Source: UBA7446 sp965656545 (GTDB taxonomy: Bacteria > Bacteroidota > Bacteroidia > Flavobacteriales > Flavobacteriaceae). Taken from it: a DNA stretch of 64,000 bases. Position 1 is the first letter of the stretch. The number at the start of each line of letters is the position of its first letter. Shown here piece by piece: positions 1-10,200 of this stretch. The notes below the pieces were generated by a model. The model saw only the letters and a program-made list of their open reading frames with translations, did no database searches and was not told the origin of the DNA. The stretch spans positions 62,001-126,000 of the forward strand of contig CBFHKZ010000004.1 in the NCBI GenBank assembly GCA_965656545.1, given 5' to 3'. The position numbers and the translations under genes were made by a program.

Positions 1-1
1 A

Positions 2-3000
2 GAAATCTATGTTTCTGTGCGGGTAAGACACAATTTTCATGCGGGGGCAATTGTAAGCAAAGGGCTTGATGGTTTGGGAACCCGGTTTAGAGTGGCAGGT
101 ATGGAACGAACTACTAATAACGATATGTCCTTTTTTTCAATCGTAAGTACGCAAAACAACAATGCCATATCGTTTACTGCTAACGGTGCCCCTACAACCT
201 CCTTAAATTCCCCCCTACCAACATCTGTAATATTAGATAAGGATGAGGTTTTTATCGCTTCTTTTTATAGTGATGACGTTGTTGACAATATTGGAACGCT
301 TATCACCTCAACCAAAGATATTGTTGTTAATACAGGAACCTTATACGGGAGTTTTAGCAATGAAATAATAGATAATCCATCCCTAACCCCTGAGGATGAA
401 AAAAACTATTTTACAGGAGGTGACATGGGAATAGATCAGTTGGTTAGCATCAATCCTACCGTAGATGCTACTTCCTATATTATTGTAAAAGGAGACAGCT
501 TTAACAGTATTGAAAATGCACTAATCATTGCTGATGAAGATGGTACTAAGATTGAAATCAATGGCAGTCCATACAGTGAGTCTGGTAAGGATACATTAAA
601 TGCGGGTGAGCATTTTTTTGTAGAGGGAACCAGCTATTCGGCAACGAGTCCCTTGCAATACATGTACATAACATCAAACAAAAACGTTTATTTGTTTCAA
701 GGCACGGGAGATAAATATACTGTGCTAAACAACAGAAATAGGCATAACTATTCCGCCAACCAAGGTATGTTTTTTGTGCCTCCACTTAACTGTGCCTCCA
801 CAGGAGACGTTGAGAGCATTGCACGGATAGATGAGGTTGACGGGACGGGCGTTTCAAATGGAGGTGCCTTTGCTGGGAGTGCGTTTGTTTTAAGTAAATC
901 AGGGTCAACCGTTACGCTTAATGGTTCGCCAATCGGACCACAAGCAGCAGGAGAAATAGACATCCCAATAGGAGGGGTTGATACATATACCATTCATCGT
1001 GTGAACAACATTGTTGGAGATGTAGCTGTTGTAGGGTCTGACGAGCTTTATGTTTCGTATTTCAATGTAAACTCGGCTGCAACCTCTGGAGCTTTTTATT
1101 CTGGCTTTACGCTTGAGCCTAAAATAAGCCCCGAACTAACCGTTGGTACACTAGGAAGCTGTCTTTTTGAAGACGGTACTTCAAATGTGGTTTTTAATAT
1201 CCCTAGTTCGGCTTATGATGGCTTTGACGAATTTAAATGGCAGAAAAAAAACAACACAACGAACTTATGGGAGGACATTTTCAACAACAGCGCTTTAAAG
1301 GACCCCAAAGGTTATACGCCAATAACCATAGGTCAGTACCGCGCTGCGGCTGTTATTAATTGTTTGCCCGACCCTGCTCGCTTTTCTGAGCCTTTGGTAA
1401 TAGGTTATTGTCCTGCTGATTTTGATAAAGACGGTGTTATTGACAATTTGGATCAAGACAATGACAATGACGGCATTTACAACAGCCTTGAATCCTATGG
1501 TAATATCCCGGTCGATTTTAGCGATATTAATGCGCCGTTAATAACGGTGCCCTCAGGAGCTGAAAATACGGCTATAACAAGTGTTGTCGATAAAAAAAGT
1601 GCAACCATTACAGGGAATGCTACTGGCCAGATAAGTACTGCTTTTAGTTCTGGTACTTCAGATGAGTCTTCTTTAGCATATCGTTTTGACAAGCCCGTGA
1701 CACTCCGCCTTACTTATGCTGCTGCATCACAACACAATATTTCTGACAAAGAGGCTTTCACCATACAGTCTATTAATGAAAATGCGCCTGTAACCATGCT
1801 TAATCCTTCCGGCGAGTTACTGATAGATACCAACCTTGACGGTATTTACGAGGCAGATGTGTTAGAATACAGCGCAAGCTCCATACAGTTTTCTTTTAAT
1901 CCAAGTGTGGCATATGATGGCGGGTATGATTTTTCTTTTAACAAATCTAGCGACGCGCCATCAGATGGTGTGCGCTTTTTACACAAGGTGTCAAACAATA
2001 CAAATGCCTCTACATTCAACGGCCACCTTGAGCTAATCAATTATAGAAAAGACAGTGATGGTAATGGAATTACGGATGCGCTTTCATTGGACAGTGACGG
2101 TGATGGTTGCTTAGACTATATAGAAGCTGGGTTCTCCGATGAAGATAATCCCAAACAATTTGGAAGCGCTGCGCTGAACGTTGAATCGGGAACTATACTA
2201 GACGATGGTACCGTAGCTGCTCATGATTACACGCTGCCCATTAGAGATTACGACAGTAACGGCATTTATGACTTACAAGAGCCTGGCTTGATACCTAGTT
2301 TTTCTTCGCAACCTATGGCAACGACTGTAACAGAAGGCAGTACGGACCGCTTTACAATCGATGCCACTAATGCCAATTCTTTTCAATGGCTGATGGATGG
2401 TGCGCCGATAACAAATAATGCTACATTTAATCTTTCTGCAGATGGTAAAACCCTTAGTGTAAGCACTACCGACACTTCTTTGGATGGAAAAAAATTCTCT
2501 GTTTTGGTTAAAGGAGAATCCTATTTGTGTACTTCGTCATCGATTGAAGCCACGTTAAGCGTACTTGCCGCCCCTACAATACCAATACTCGACCGTGTAT
2601 ATTCTTTTTGTTTTTCAGGTTTGGCAACTGATGTGAAATTGGTGTCCGACTTAAAGACGGCTATTGGCAGAAGTGATATTAACATCTACGAAGAAGAAAC
2701 GGGGGGAGCGCCTCTTGCAGACACCGTCCAGCTTATTAATGGAGAGGATTATTTTGTAAGTGCCGTTAATAGCCTTGGTGCAGAAAGTCCCATTCGATCC
2801 GTAACCAATGTTATTATTGCAAGCCCTGAGCTCGTTTCTTCTGAAACCAACAACGTTATTTGTTTAGGTGACCCCATAACAATTACAGCAACCGGCGTTC
2901 CTCAAACTGTTTTTGAATTTGAAAGTCGACTTGACTCAACATATGAAAAGTTTTTAAGCTACGGAGGGTCACATTATTTCCTTAAAAAAGATCCCATGCC

Positions 3001-5593
3001 GTGGACATCGGCCAAAAACCTTATCAAGTCTTTGGGCTCTGGAGCCTCCATGTACGTCATTAATTCCAAAAATGAAGAGAATGCCGTTTACAATGAGCTT
3101 GTTAGCAAGGGGTATGCAGGAACCGCAGGCAACCATTTTTGGCTGGGCCTTAGGCAAGTAGACGCCCTTAAAAATAACGCCTTTGATCAAGGGTGGGTTT
3201 GGTTAGACGGCAGGCTACTAACATCAGCAGATGCCAATTGGAGGTCTGGCGAGCCAAACGATTGGGATACCGTTCAAAATGTTAGCGATAGGGACGGGGT
3301 TGAAGATGGAAGCGAAGACTATGGGCAGTTTGATTTTTCGCCTGGCGGTATTGAATGGAATGACATGGCAGATAATGGTGGTGGTGGTAACTCATGGCCC
3401 ATATTTGAATTTGAAGGCGTGTCTGAAGTTAAGTGGTACAGGGAAGAAATGGGTGGTACCAAAACCTTAATTCCAGGAATAACAAGTAACAGCATTGTAG
3501 AAACGCCCTCAGTTAAAACAACCTATTTTTATGAAATTACGGTAAATGGTGTTGTTTGTAAGGATAGCATTACCATAGCGGTTAATGACTTGCCGTTGTT
3601 AATACCAGCGAATGATATCACGGCTTGTGATAATAATTTAGATGGCGATAGCTCGGACATGAATGAGGCTGACTTTGATCTAATGCAACAAAGAAAAGAT
3701 ATGCTGCTGAGCGTTGTTGACCGAAATGTCTTTTTTTATGAGAGTAGTACGGCGGCTGTTGTTGACAGTATAGCAACAGCAACGCCCTTCACCAACATTG
3801 CAAACCCCCAAAGGCTATATTTCAGGATGTTAAATACGGATACGGGTTGTATGTCAAACGATTTAGGAAACTTTGATTTGATTGTTGACGACCTTCCGCC
3901 AGAAATAACCATTGCTGACTTACACGATTGTGATGACGATACCGTCGGCAATGATAAAGACGGCGAACATACGTTTGATTTAACCTCAAAGACTGCTGAA
4001 ATTCGGACTGCTTTAGGTGGATCGGCTTCAAGCTTCGACATCAGCTATCACATTTTATTAAATGATGCCAAAAACAATAACGCAGCTATTACTTCATACA
4101 CAACCCTCCCAACAGACGGAAGTGAGAAAGAAATTTTTGTTCGCATAAAAGACAAGCTTACAGGCTGTATTAGGTATGACAACTCCTTTAAGGTGGTCGT
4201 GGATACGCTACCATCAGCACTCATTTCAACAATAGAAATTGAGCAATGTGAAAGTGATGGTCAAATTAAGTACAACCTCAACACGCTTGTTGATCGCTAT
4301 TCTGCAAATGCTGCCAATGAAACATTTGAGTTTTATCTAGATGCTGCCTTAACAAACCCCGTGGTTGACGCTGAAAATTTTGTTGTGCCAGTCGGTATTT
4401 CCGCGCAAGATGTATATATAAAAATCATCGACAACAATTCCCTTTGTGCGCGTTTTGATGATGTGTTTACTGCTGGAGGTCCTAGGGAGCCCATAAGGGT
4501 TTCTTTTACTGTCGGAACTAACGATATGCCTGCGGCGTTTACGCCCCTAACTTTTTACGATTGTATTGATGAAAGTAGTGGTGTTCCAGTAACGGGAACT
4601 TTTGATACGTCCATTTTCAACGATATTAGAGCAGACTTACTGGCTGCAGATCCAGACTACAACATGCCAACCGTAGAAATTAATTTTTACAAAAGTGAAT
4701 CAGATGCTGTTTTTCAAAGAAATGCCATTGACGTTACTCAACCGCTGATTGTTAATCCTCCCTTAAAAACACAGGAAATATGGGCGGGTATTCAAGATGT
4801 TGGTGTAAAAATTGAATGTTTAGGGCGTATTAAAGTCGCTGATTTGATTTTAACGCCTTTTCCAACATTTGATCTGCCATCAACACAGGTGTTCTGTACC
4901 AATTTAGGTACAGACCTTATTCGTATTACCAACCAAGGGGGTGCCTATGCTTATGCTTGGACGCTTAACGGCGCGGCTTTAGCCCAGACCACGACAGACA
5001 TAAGCATTGCTGCCGGCGGAACCTATGAGGTTACGGCAACAAATACTTTAACGGGTTGTGAGACAACCAAAACTATTGTGGTGAATGAGTCCGAATTTCC
5101 GCTATTTGACCTTGACGATTTGACCGTCTTTGACTTGACTGGAGATGGCAGTAACAGAATTGAAGTGTTGACTGGCATCGGTGCGCTTGGGATTGGCGAC
5201 TATGAATTTGCCTTAGATGGGGGAGCTTATCAAAACAGTCCTGTTTTTGAAGACGTTCCACCAGGCATACACCAAGTTTCGGTTAGAGATAAAAACGGAT
5301 GCGGTACAAAAAGCGTCGCTGCTTCAGTAATTGGTTATCCGCTGTATTTTACACCAAATGGCAATGGTCAAGATGATAATTGGCAAGTTTTAGGAGTCAA
5401 CGGGGTATTCCAGTCGCAGTCATTGATTTATATTTTTGATCGACACGGAAGACTATTGGCGCAAATTGCAACCGATGGCCCTGGGTGGGACGGCACCTAT
5501 AACGGCACGCCCATGCCTGCTGATGATTACTGGTTCAGAGTAGGGTTAGAAGATGGCCGAACATTTACTGGACATTTTAGCTTAATTAGATAA
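2..5593 (+). CDS. Giant T9SS type-B surface protein with C-type lectin domain (5' partial)
   Basis: The frame is open from base 2, so the true start lies upstream of the window; a GTG at 17 is only an internal codon. Residues here are counted from that GTG (1858 aa). The first ~350 residues resemble the N-terminal region of IgGFc-binding-type proteins (tentative). Asp-rich calcium-binding stretches like thrombospondin type-3 repeats lie near 468-490 and 678-700. A C-type lectin-like domain spans about 975-1137, with the FWLGL core, a GEPND (EPN-type) motif near 1078 and WNDM near 1113. Cys-rich beta-sandwich repeats follow. The last ~88 residues (YFTPNGNGQDDNW to GHFSLIR) are a type-B T9SS sorting domain, so the protein should be exported by T9SS and kept at the cell surface. 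It is paralogous to the gene at 7280. The next gene starts directly after its TAA. Ligand unknown. Confidence 0.88.
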   Translation, partial: EIYVSVRVRHNFHAGAIVSKGLDGLGTRFRVAGMERTTNNDMSFFSIVSTQNNNAISFTANGAPTTSLNSPLPTSVILDKDEVFIASFYSDDVVDNIGTLITSTKDIVVNTGTLYGSFSNEIIDNPSLTPEDEKNYFTGGDMGIDQLVSINPTVDATSYIIVKGDSFNSIENALIIADEDGTKIEINGSPYSESGKDTLNAGEHFFVEGTSYSATSPLQYMYITSNKNVYLFQGTGDKYTVLNNRNRHNYSANQGMFFVPPLNCASTGDVESIARIDEVDGTGVSNGGAFAGSAFVLSKSGSTVTLNGSPIGPQAAGEIDIPIGGVDTYTIHRVNNIVGDVAVVGSDELYVSYFNVNSAATSGAFYSGFTLEPKISPELTVGTLGSCLFEDGTSNVVFNIPSSAYDGFDEFKWQKKNNTTNLWEDIFNNSALKDPKGYTPITIGQYRAAAVINCLPDPARFSEPLVIGYCPADFDKDGVIDNLDQDNDNDGIYNSLESYGNIPVDFSDINAPLITVPSGAENTAITSVVDKKSATITGNATGQISTAFSSGTSDESSLAYRFDKPVTLRLTYAAASQHNISDKEAFTIQSINENAPVTMLNPSGELLIDTNLDGIYEADVLEYSASSIQFSFNPSVAYDGGYDFSFNKSSDAPSDGVRFLHKVSNNTNASTFNGHLELINYRKDSDGNGITDALSLDSDGDGCLDYIEAGFSDEDNPKQFGSAALNVESGTILDDGTVAAHDYTLPIRDYDSNGIYDLQEPGLIPSFSSQPMATTVTEGSTDRFTIDATNANSFQWLMDGAPITNNATFNLSADGKTLSVSTTDTSLDGKKFSVLVKGESYLCTSSSIEATLSVLAAPTIPILDRVYSFCFSGLATDVKLVSDLKTAIGRSDINIYEEETGGAPLADTVQLINGEDYFVSAVNSLGAESPIRSVTNVIIASPELVSSETNNVICLGDPITITATGVPQTVFEFESRLDSTYEKFLSYGGSHYFLKKDPMPWTSAKNLIKSLGSGASMYVINSKNEENAVYNELVSKGYAGTAGNHFWLGLRQVDALKNNAFDQGWVWLDGRLLTSADANWRSGEPNDWDTVQNVSDRDGVEDGSEDYGQFDFSPGGIEWNDMADNGGGGNSWPIFEFEGVSEVKWYREEMGGTKTLIPGITSNSIVETPSVKTTYFYEITVNGVVCKDSITIAVNDLPLLIPANDITACDNNLDGDSSDMNEADFDLMQQRKDMLLSVVDRNVFFYESSTAAVVDSIATATPFTNIANPQRLYFRMLNTDTGCMSNDLGNFDLIVDDLPPEITIADLHDCDDDTVGNDKDGEHTFDLTSKTAEIRTALGGSASSFDISYHILLNDAKNNNAAITSYTTLPTDGSEKEIFVRIKDKLTGCIRYDNSFKVVVDTLPSALISTIEIEQCESDGQIKYNLNTLVDRYSANAANETFEFYLDAALTNPVVDAENFVVPVGISAQDVYIKIIDNNSLCARFDDVFTAGGPREPIRVSFTVGTNDMPAAFTPLTFYDCIDESSGVPVTGTFDTSIFNDIRADLLAADPDYNMPTVEINFYKSESDAVFQRNAIDVTQPLIVNPPLKTQEIWAGIQDVGVKIECLGRIKVADLILTPFPTFDLPSTQVFCTNLGTDLIRITNQGGAYAYAWTLNGAALAQTTTDISIAAGGTYEVTATNTLTGCETTKTIVVNESEFPLFDLDDLTVFDLTGDGSNRIEVLTGIGALGIGDYEFALDGGAYQNSPVFEDVPPGIHQVSVRDKNGCGTKSVAASVIGYPLYFTPNGNGQDDNWQVLGVNGVFQSQSLIYIFDRHGRLLAQIATDGPGWDGTYNGTPMPADDYWFRVGLEDGRTFTGHFSLIR

Positions 5594-6205
5594 ATGAAAA
5601 GGATTCCAACAACGGTGTTTAGTGAGTGGGCAGCAATTGGTCGAGACGAACGCATGGCCAAAGGACACGAAGTTGCCGTAAAGAATATGCTTGACTACGC
5701 CCTTAAAGGCTTAGACAACTATAGCTTTATTGATGCTGGGTGTGGAAACGGCTGGGTTGTACGGCTGGTAAAAGCACACAAGGGCTGTGTGGTTGCTGCT
5801 GGCGTTGATGGTGCGCAGATGATGATTGAAAAAGCACTATCCATTGACCCTGCTGGCGCATATTACCAGGCTGATTTAGGCAATTGGGCACCAAACAGAA
5901 AAGTGGATGTTGTGCATTCCATGGAGGTAGTATATTACCTTTCTGACCCAAAAGCGTTTATCGCCAACGTATATAAAAACTGGCTAAAAAAAAATGGCCG
6001 ACTGATTGTAGGGCTTGACTTCTATAAAGAAAATACCGTTTCCCACTCTTGGCCTGAAGACTGTGGGGTTTCCATTATGCAACTGCTTCCTGAGGCAACG
6101 TGGATTGGCTTTTTTAAAGACGCTGGGTTTAGTAATGTACAATCTTGGCGTGTTGACGTAAAAGAAAATTGGGCCGGAACTTTGGTTATAACGGCCGTTA
6201 AATAA
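5594..6205 (+). CDS. Class I SAM-dependent methyltransferase
   Basis: A 203-aa protein with a Rossmann-type methyltransferase core. Motif I is FIDAGCGNGW near residue 46, an acidic ribose-binding loop lies near GVDGAQ, and the VDVVHSMEVVYYLSDP stretch is the post-motif II/III region of methyltransferase families 11/25. It has no signal peptide or membrane segment, so it is cytoplasmic. The ATG follows the stop codon of the giant surface-protein gene with no gap, so the two are probably co-transcribed and the second start may depend on translation of the first. The substrate cannot be deduced. A role in modifying surface components is only suggested by position; small methyltransferases of this type act on many small molecules and proteins. 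Confidence 0.85.
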   Translation: MKRIPTTVFSEWAAIGRDERMAKGHEVAVKNMLDYALKGLDNYSFIDAGCGNGWVVRLVKAHKGCVVAAGVDGAQMMIEKALSIDPAGAYYQADLGNWAPNRKVDVVHSMEVVYYLSDPKAFIANVYKNWLKKNGRLIVGLDFYKENTVSHSWPEDCGVSIMQLLPEATWIGFFKDAGFSNVQSWRVDVKENWAGTLVITAVK

Positions 6206-6223
6206 TTTGGCTGTACAAAAGCA

Positions 6224-7210
6224 TTATAAAATCCCCCGAATGGTGATAGGCCTGTAGGCGTCATCAAAAATATCAATCCCTAAGGTGAAAAGATGACCAG
6301 CAAAGTTTGATAATTGTATCCTTTCTAATCCATGGGTATATGCATAGGAAAGCGAAAAGGCTCCTTTTTGCATGCCCATCATTAAGCTAAGTTGTTGTTG
6401 ACTTTGAATGCTTCCATTAGGTGCCTTATTATCTGAAATTGTATCAAGCCCGCTGCGATAAAAAGCGCCAAGCCAACCATAGAAAGAACGGAAATTGTGA
6501 TGTGATTTAAGGCCAAGGTCATATACCATTGTTTTGTCATAGGTAATCGCGCCTAACATAAAAGAGGGTTCAATGCTAAGCCCCCGCTCAACCTCCCAAA
6601 AATATCCTGCGCCAAACAAAATTATTCTAGGCTGGTCTAGCGCAGTAACCTCAGTATTATTTGATCTTGAAAAGACAAGGTTTTTTCCTGTTAGGTGTGC
6701 ATAAAATCCAAGCCGGTTATAACTAACCCCAGCGTCTATAGCAAAAGCGCGTGATTTTATTCTGAATCCTGAAACAGTAGGGTCGCCCAAGCGCTGATCA
6801 AATGAAGATTGATCGTGAGTGTCGTTTAAAAGCCCAACGCTTAAACCAAACGACAATTGATTAATCTCTTGATAGTTTTTATAAAAATTAAGATGGTGTG
6901 CATAGGTAGCTTGTGCCCCAAATCGTTTATGGAAACCGTTTTGATCGTTGTAAAAAAGCAGTCCTACACCCGACTTTTGTCCGATGCGGCTGTGTCCGTT
7001 TAAGGTTTGTAGGCTAGGGCTATTTTCCACCGATTGCCATTGTGAGCGGTGTGAGGCGCGAACCTTAATTCCTTCATAATGTGCGCCTGCCATGGCCGGA
7101 TGGAGCAAGTAATAGTTGTCCATCAAATAGTCCGTATGAATGGGTAATTGATATTGCGCCCCTAGATTAAGGCATATAAGCAGGCTATATGAAAGTATAT
7201 ATTTTGTCAA
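6224..7210 (-). CDS. PorP/SprF family type IX secretion outer-membrane protein
   Basis: About 328 aa from a TTG start at 7210. No ATG is available before MDNYYLLHPAMAG, and starting at the TTG gives a good signal peptide (MTKYILSYSLLICLNLGAQ). The motif around YLLHPAMAGAHYEGIKVRASHRSQW is the family hallmark: N-terminal NPAxAG-like box followed by R-x-QW. The rest is a series of amphipathic beta strands expected of a small outer-membrane barrel. In Flavobacterium, SprF is needed for secretion of SprB, a type-B-CTD adhesin, and PorP/SprF genes are typically next to such adhesins. Here it sits between and opposite two of them, which fits a dedicated partner role (inference). The longer frame to 7357 would overlap the divergent gene's promoter and signal peptide and is rejected. 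Confidence 0.85.
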   Translation of the reverse strand: MTKYILSYSLLICLNLGAQYQLPIHTDYLMDNYYLLHPAMAGAHYEGIKVRASHRSQWQSVENSPSLQTLNGHSRIGQKSGVGLLFYNDQNGFHKRFGAQATYAHHLNFYKNYQEINQLSFGLSVGLLNDTHDQSSFDQRLGDPTVSGFRIKSRAFAIDAGVSYNRLGFYAHLTGKNLVFSRSNNTEVTALDQPRIILFGAGYFWEVERGLSIEPSFMLGAITYDKTMVYDLGLKSHHNFRSFYGWLGAFYRSGLDTISDNKAPNGSIQSQQQLSLMMGMQKGAFSLSYAYTHGLERIQLSNFAGHLFTLGIDIFDDAYRPITIRGIL

Positions 7211-7251
7211 TTTCGGGGCAGAAAATTTACGTGAAGTTAATTGATTTTTGT

Positions 7252-7259
7252 TAAATTTG
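7252..7259 (+). promoter_or_regulatory. TAnnTTTG promoter box upstream of lectin protein gene
   Basis: TAAATTTG matches the Bacteroidota -7 consensus TAnnTTTG and lies 20 bases before the TTG start at 7280. No clear -33 TTG at normal spacing was seen, so this is a moderate call. The 69-base interval between the divergent starts at 7210 and 7280 must hold promoters for both genes. Confidence 0.5.
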
Positions 7260-7279
7260 AGAACCCCAAATGATAAAAA

Positions 7280-10200
7280 TTGAAAATCTACACCGCTTCC
7301 ATCGTCTGTTTTGTTGTTTTTTGTTGCGCTTTTTATGCGCAAGCAACTGCTGTACAAACCGAACGGCCCAAAGCTCCTGTGCTAGATCCCGTGACCGTGT
7401 TTTGTGAAGCGGGCATACCAAATGTTGCCTCGCTTAAAACAAGGTATGGTAATGCCATTCGAGTATATAACACCCCCTCATCATCAAATCCTTTGGCTGA
7501 CAGTACCATATTGGTGCATGAACGAACCTATTATCTCTCGAGCTATGACACAAATAATGGCGAAAGTATAAATCGTTCCCAAACAGAAATTTTTATCAGC
7601 AAGCCCGTCTTAGTCATTAATAAAAACAATATCTGTGGCGGCGATTCGGTAATGATTACGGCCGAAGGCGTACCACAAAGCAGGGGAGATTTTGAAGCCG
7701 ACAATGCTGATTTCAGTAGATTTTTAGAATACAATGACATCTCATATTATGTAAGAAGACAATCTATGGGGTGGACTAAGGCCTATAACCTAATACAATC
7801 TGTAGGGGCTGGTGCGTCCATGTATGTGATAAACGACAAGGCAGAGGAAGATGCCGTCTTTAATGCCTTGGCTCAATTGGGGCACACGGGGACTGATGAG
7901 ATACATTTTTGGCTAGGGTTAAGACAAATTCCAAGCCTAAACCCTGATAACAAATTGGATGAAGGCTGGCAATGGATTGACGGCAGAATGCTTACGCCCG
8001 AGTTGGCCAATTGGTCCTCTGGCGAGCCCAATGATACTTCGGGCGGAACCCCTTATGTTGAAGATGGAGAAGAGGATTTTGGTCAGTTCGATTTTTATGA
8101 CCTTAAAAAATGGAATGATATGTCAGACATCAACCCTGTTGGGAACTCATGGCCTATTTTTGAATTTAATCCAACTACAGAAGCTGTATGGGGCTATATT
8201 GACCCTTCAACAGGCGTTGATATCGAGTTGCCAAATTTGGATACAAGCGAAATTACAGTTAATCCCACGGAGTCTACAACTTATTATTATGAGTTTACTA
8301 CTGGGAGCACAACTTGCCGTGCAGAGGTGGATATCACCGTAATTTATACCCCTGATTTGCTTCCCGCTGAAGATCTGGAGTTGTGCGACAGCGGTATAGA
8401 TGCCAACCCCTTTAATGGAAGGGTAACGGGTTTTGACCTTAAAGCACAAGAAGATGATATTTTAGACGGCACAGCCAACACTGAAGTTTTATTCTTTACG
8501 ACTAGCGGCAATGCACAATTGTTGGCAAGCGCTATTGATACATCCATTTTGTACACCAACATAGAAAATCCACAAACCATCTACTACCGTACATACAGTA
8601 CGCTAACGGGTTGCCCCTCTTTTCAGACGGGCACCTTTCGGTTACGCGTTTTAGCGCCACCAGATGTAACTATCATTCCGCACTATGAGTGTGATGACAC
8701 TGCAAGCGGTTCAGATACGGATATGATACAAACCTTTGATTTAACACTTAATAATAGCCGAATCCTTAGCCTGCTCGGGGGTGCTCCAGGTCAATATAAA
8801 ATCAGTTATCACGAGTCTGTTGCAGACGGTGCCGATTTGACCCAACCAGGTATTACTAGCTATACGACAACAGCTTCAGACGCAGGGAGGAAACGAATTT
8901 TTGTTCGTGTGATAGATATTGCAGACCCTCGGCGCTGTTACAGCAGCACGAACTATTTTGATTTGGTGGTAGGGACACTACCCGTATTGGTCAATACTGC
9001 TGTGGTGCATGAAGAGTGTGATGAAACAAATGATGATGACAAAGACACGACTATCGTTACAAACCTTTCCTATTTTAACGATCTCATTTCAGCAAACCAC
9101 CTGCAAGAGGTTTTTCAGTATTTTAGACTGCCTAATTACGATCCTGTTTCTGAAATCAACGATCCGACATCCTATACCAATACGGATCCTTTTGGCAACC
9201 TAATCCCTCCGCCCGATACCATTTATGTGCGTGTAAATACGCCAATCGGGGAGCCTGTTTATGCGCCAAAAGGAACCTGCTTTAGAGACGCCACAATTGA
9301 GCTAACGGTAGTAAATAATCAAATTAAGCCTGGGTTTAGCGTTGATTTTTTTGCATGTGAAACCCAACCTGCTGAAATGCAAGACGGTCGTACCATTTTC
9401 CCGCAATCTCTTTTTACAGATATTTCAACTGCTTTGGCTAATGAACACCCTGCTTTTTTAGCGCCTAATGTTGTGATACGCTATTTTGCTACACTAGAAG
9501 ACGCTGCCGAAAAGAAAAATGAAATCGACACGACTGTTGATTATACCAATCCCAATCCTGTCTCTGCTAGTAATGGCTGGGAGGATGTGCTCTGGGCTAG
9601 TGTTGAGACCGTTGGTTCAAGCACCCTTACGTGTGTTGGCTTAAAACAAGTTGCAAGGCTATATATTGAGCGTTTGCCTGTAGCCAATCAAGTGAATAAC
9701 ATTCGCGCCTGTGATGTTGATAACGATGGTATTGCCCCATTCGACACTTCGGGAGTAAACGCCCAGCTCCTAGACGGGCAAACAAATGTTGACATTTCCT
9801 TTTATGACGCTGCCACAAACAAGTTGCTTTTCAATGATGCGCTACCAAATCCATATATGACAAACTCAACAACCATCGTCGCGCGCCTTGTAAATGATAT
9901 GCCTACCACATCGCCTCCTTGTTATGATGAAATACGCTTTGACCTTATTGTAGACAGCAAGCCCGTTTTTCATGCGATACCCCCTCAGTTTTCGTGTGAC
10001 AGCTCGGATGGTGTAATAGATAATGTAGCGGTGTTTGACACGCGTGGGTTTGAAGCCGCTATTCTTCAGGGGCAAACGGGTGTGAATTTGGCGTACTTTG
10101 ATGCGGCAGGAGCTCCTTTACCCAGTCCGTTACCGCCTTCGTTTTCTACTACAAACGCAACCATAACAGTAACCCTAACCAACGCGCTCAACAGTAGTTG

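Noticed and set aside
3231..3470. Out-of-frame ORF in the lectin region of the first surface protein (a similar one at 7959-8342)
   Set aside because: Both are shadows of the conserved lectin-coding DNA in the main frame. Their resemblance to each other comes from paralogy of the parent genes.
6224..7357. Longer PorP/SprF reading frame starting at 7357
   Set aside because: It would place about 49 residues before the signal peptide and overlap the start and promoter of the divergent gene.
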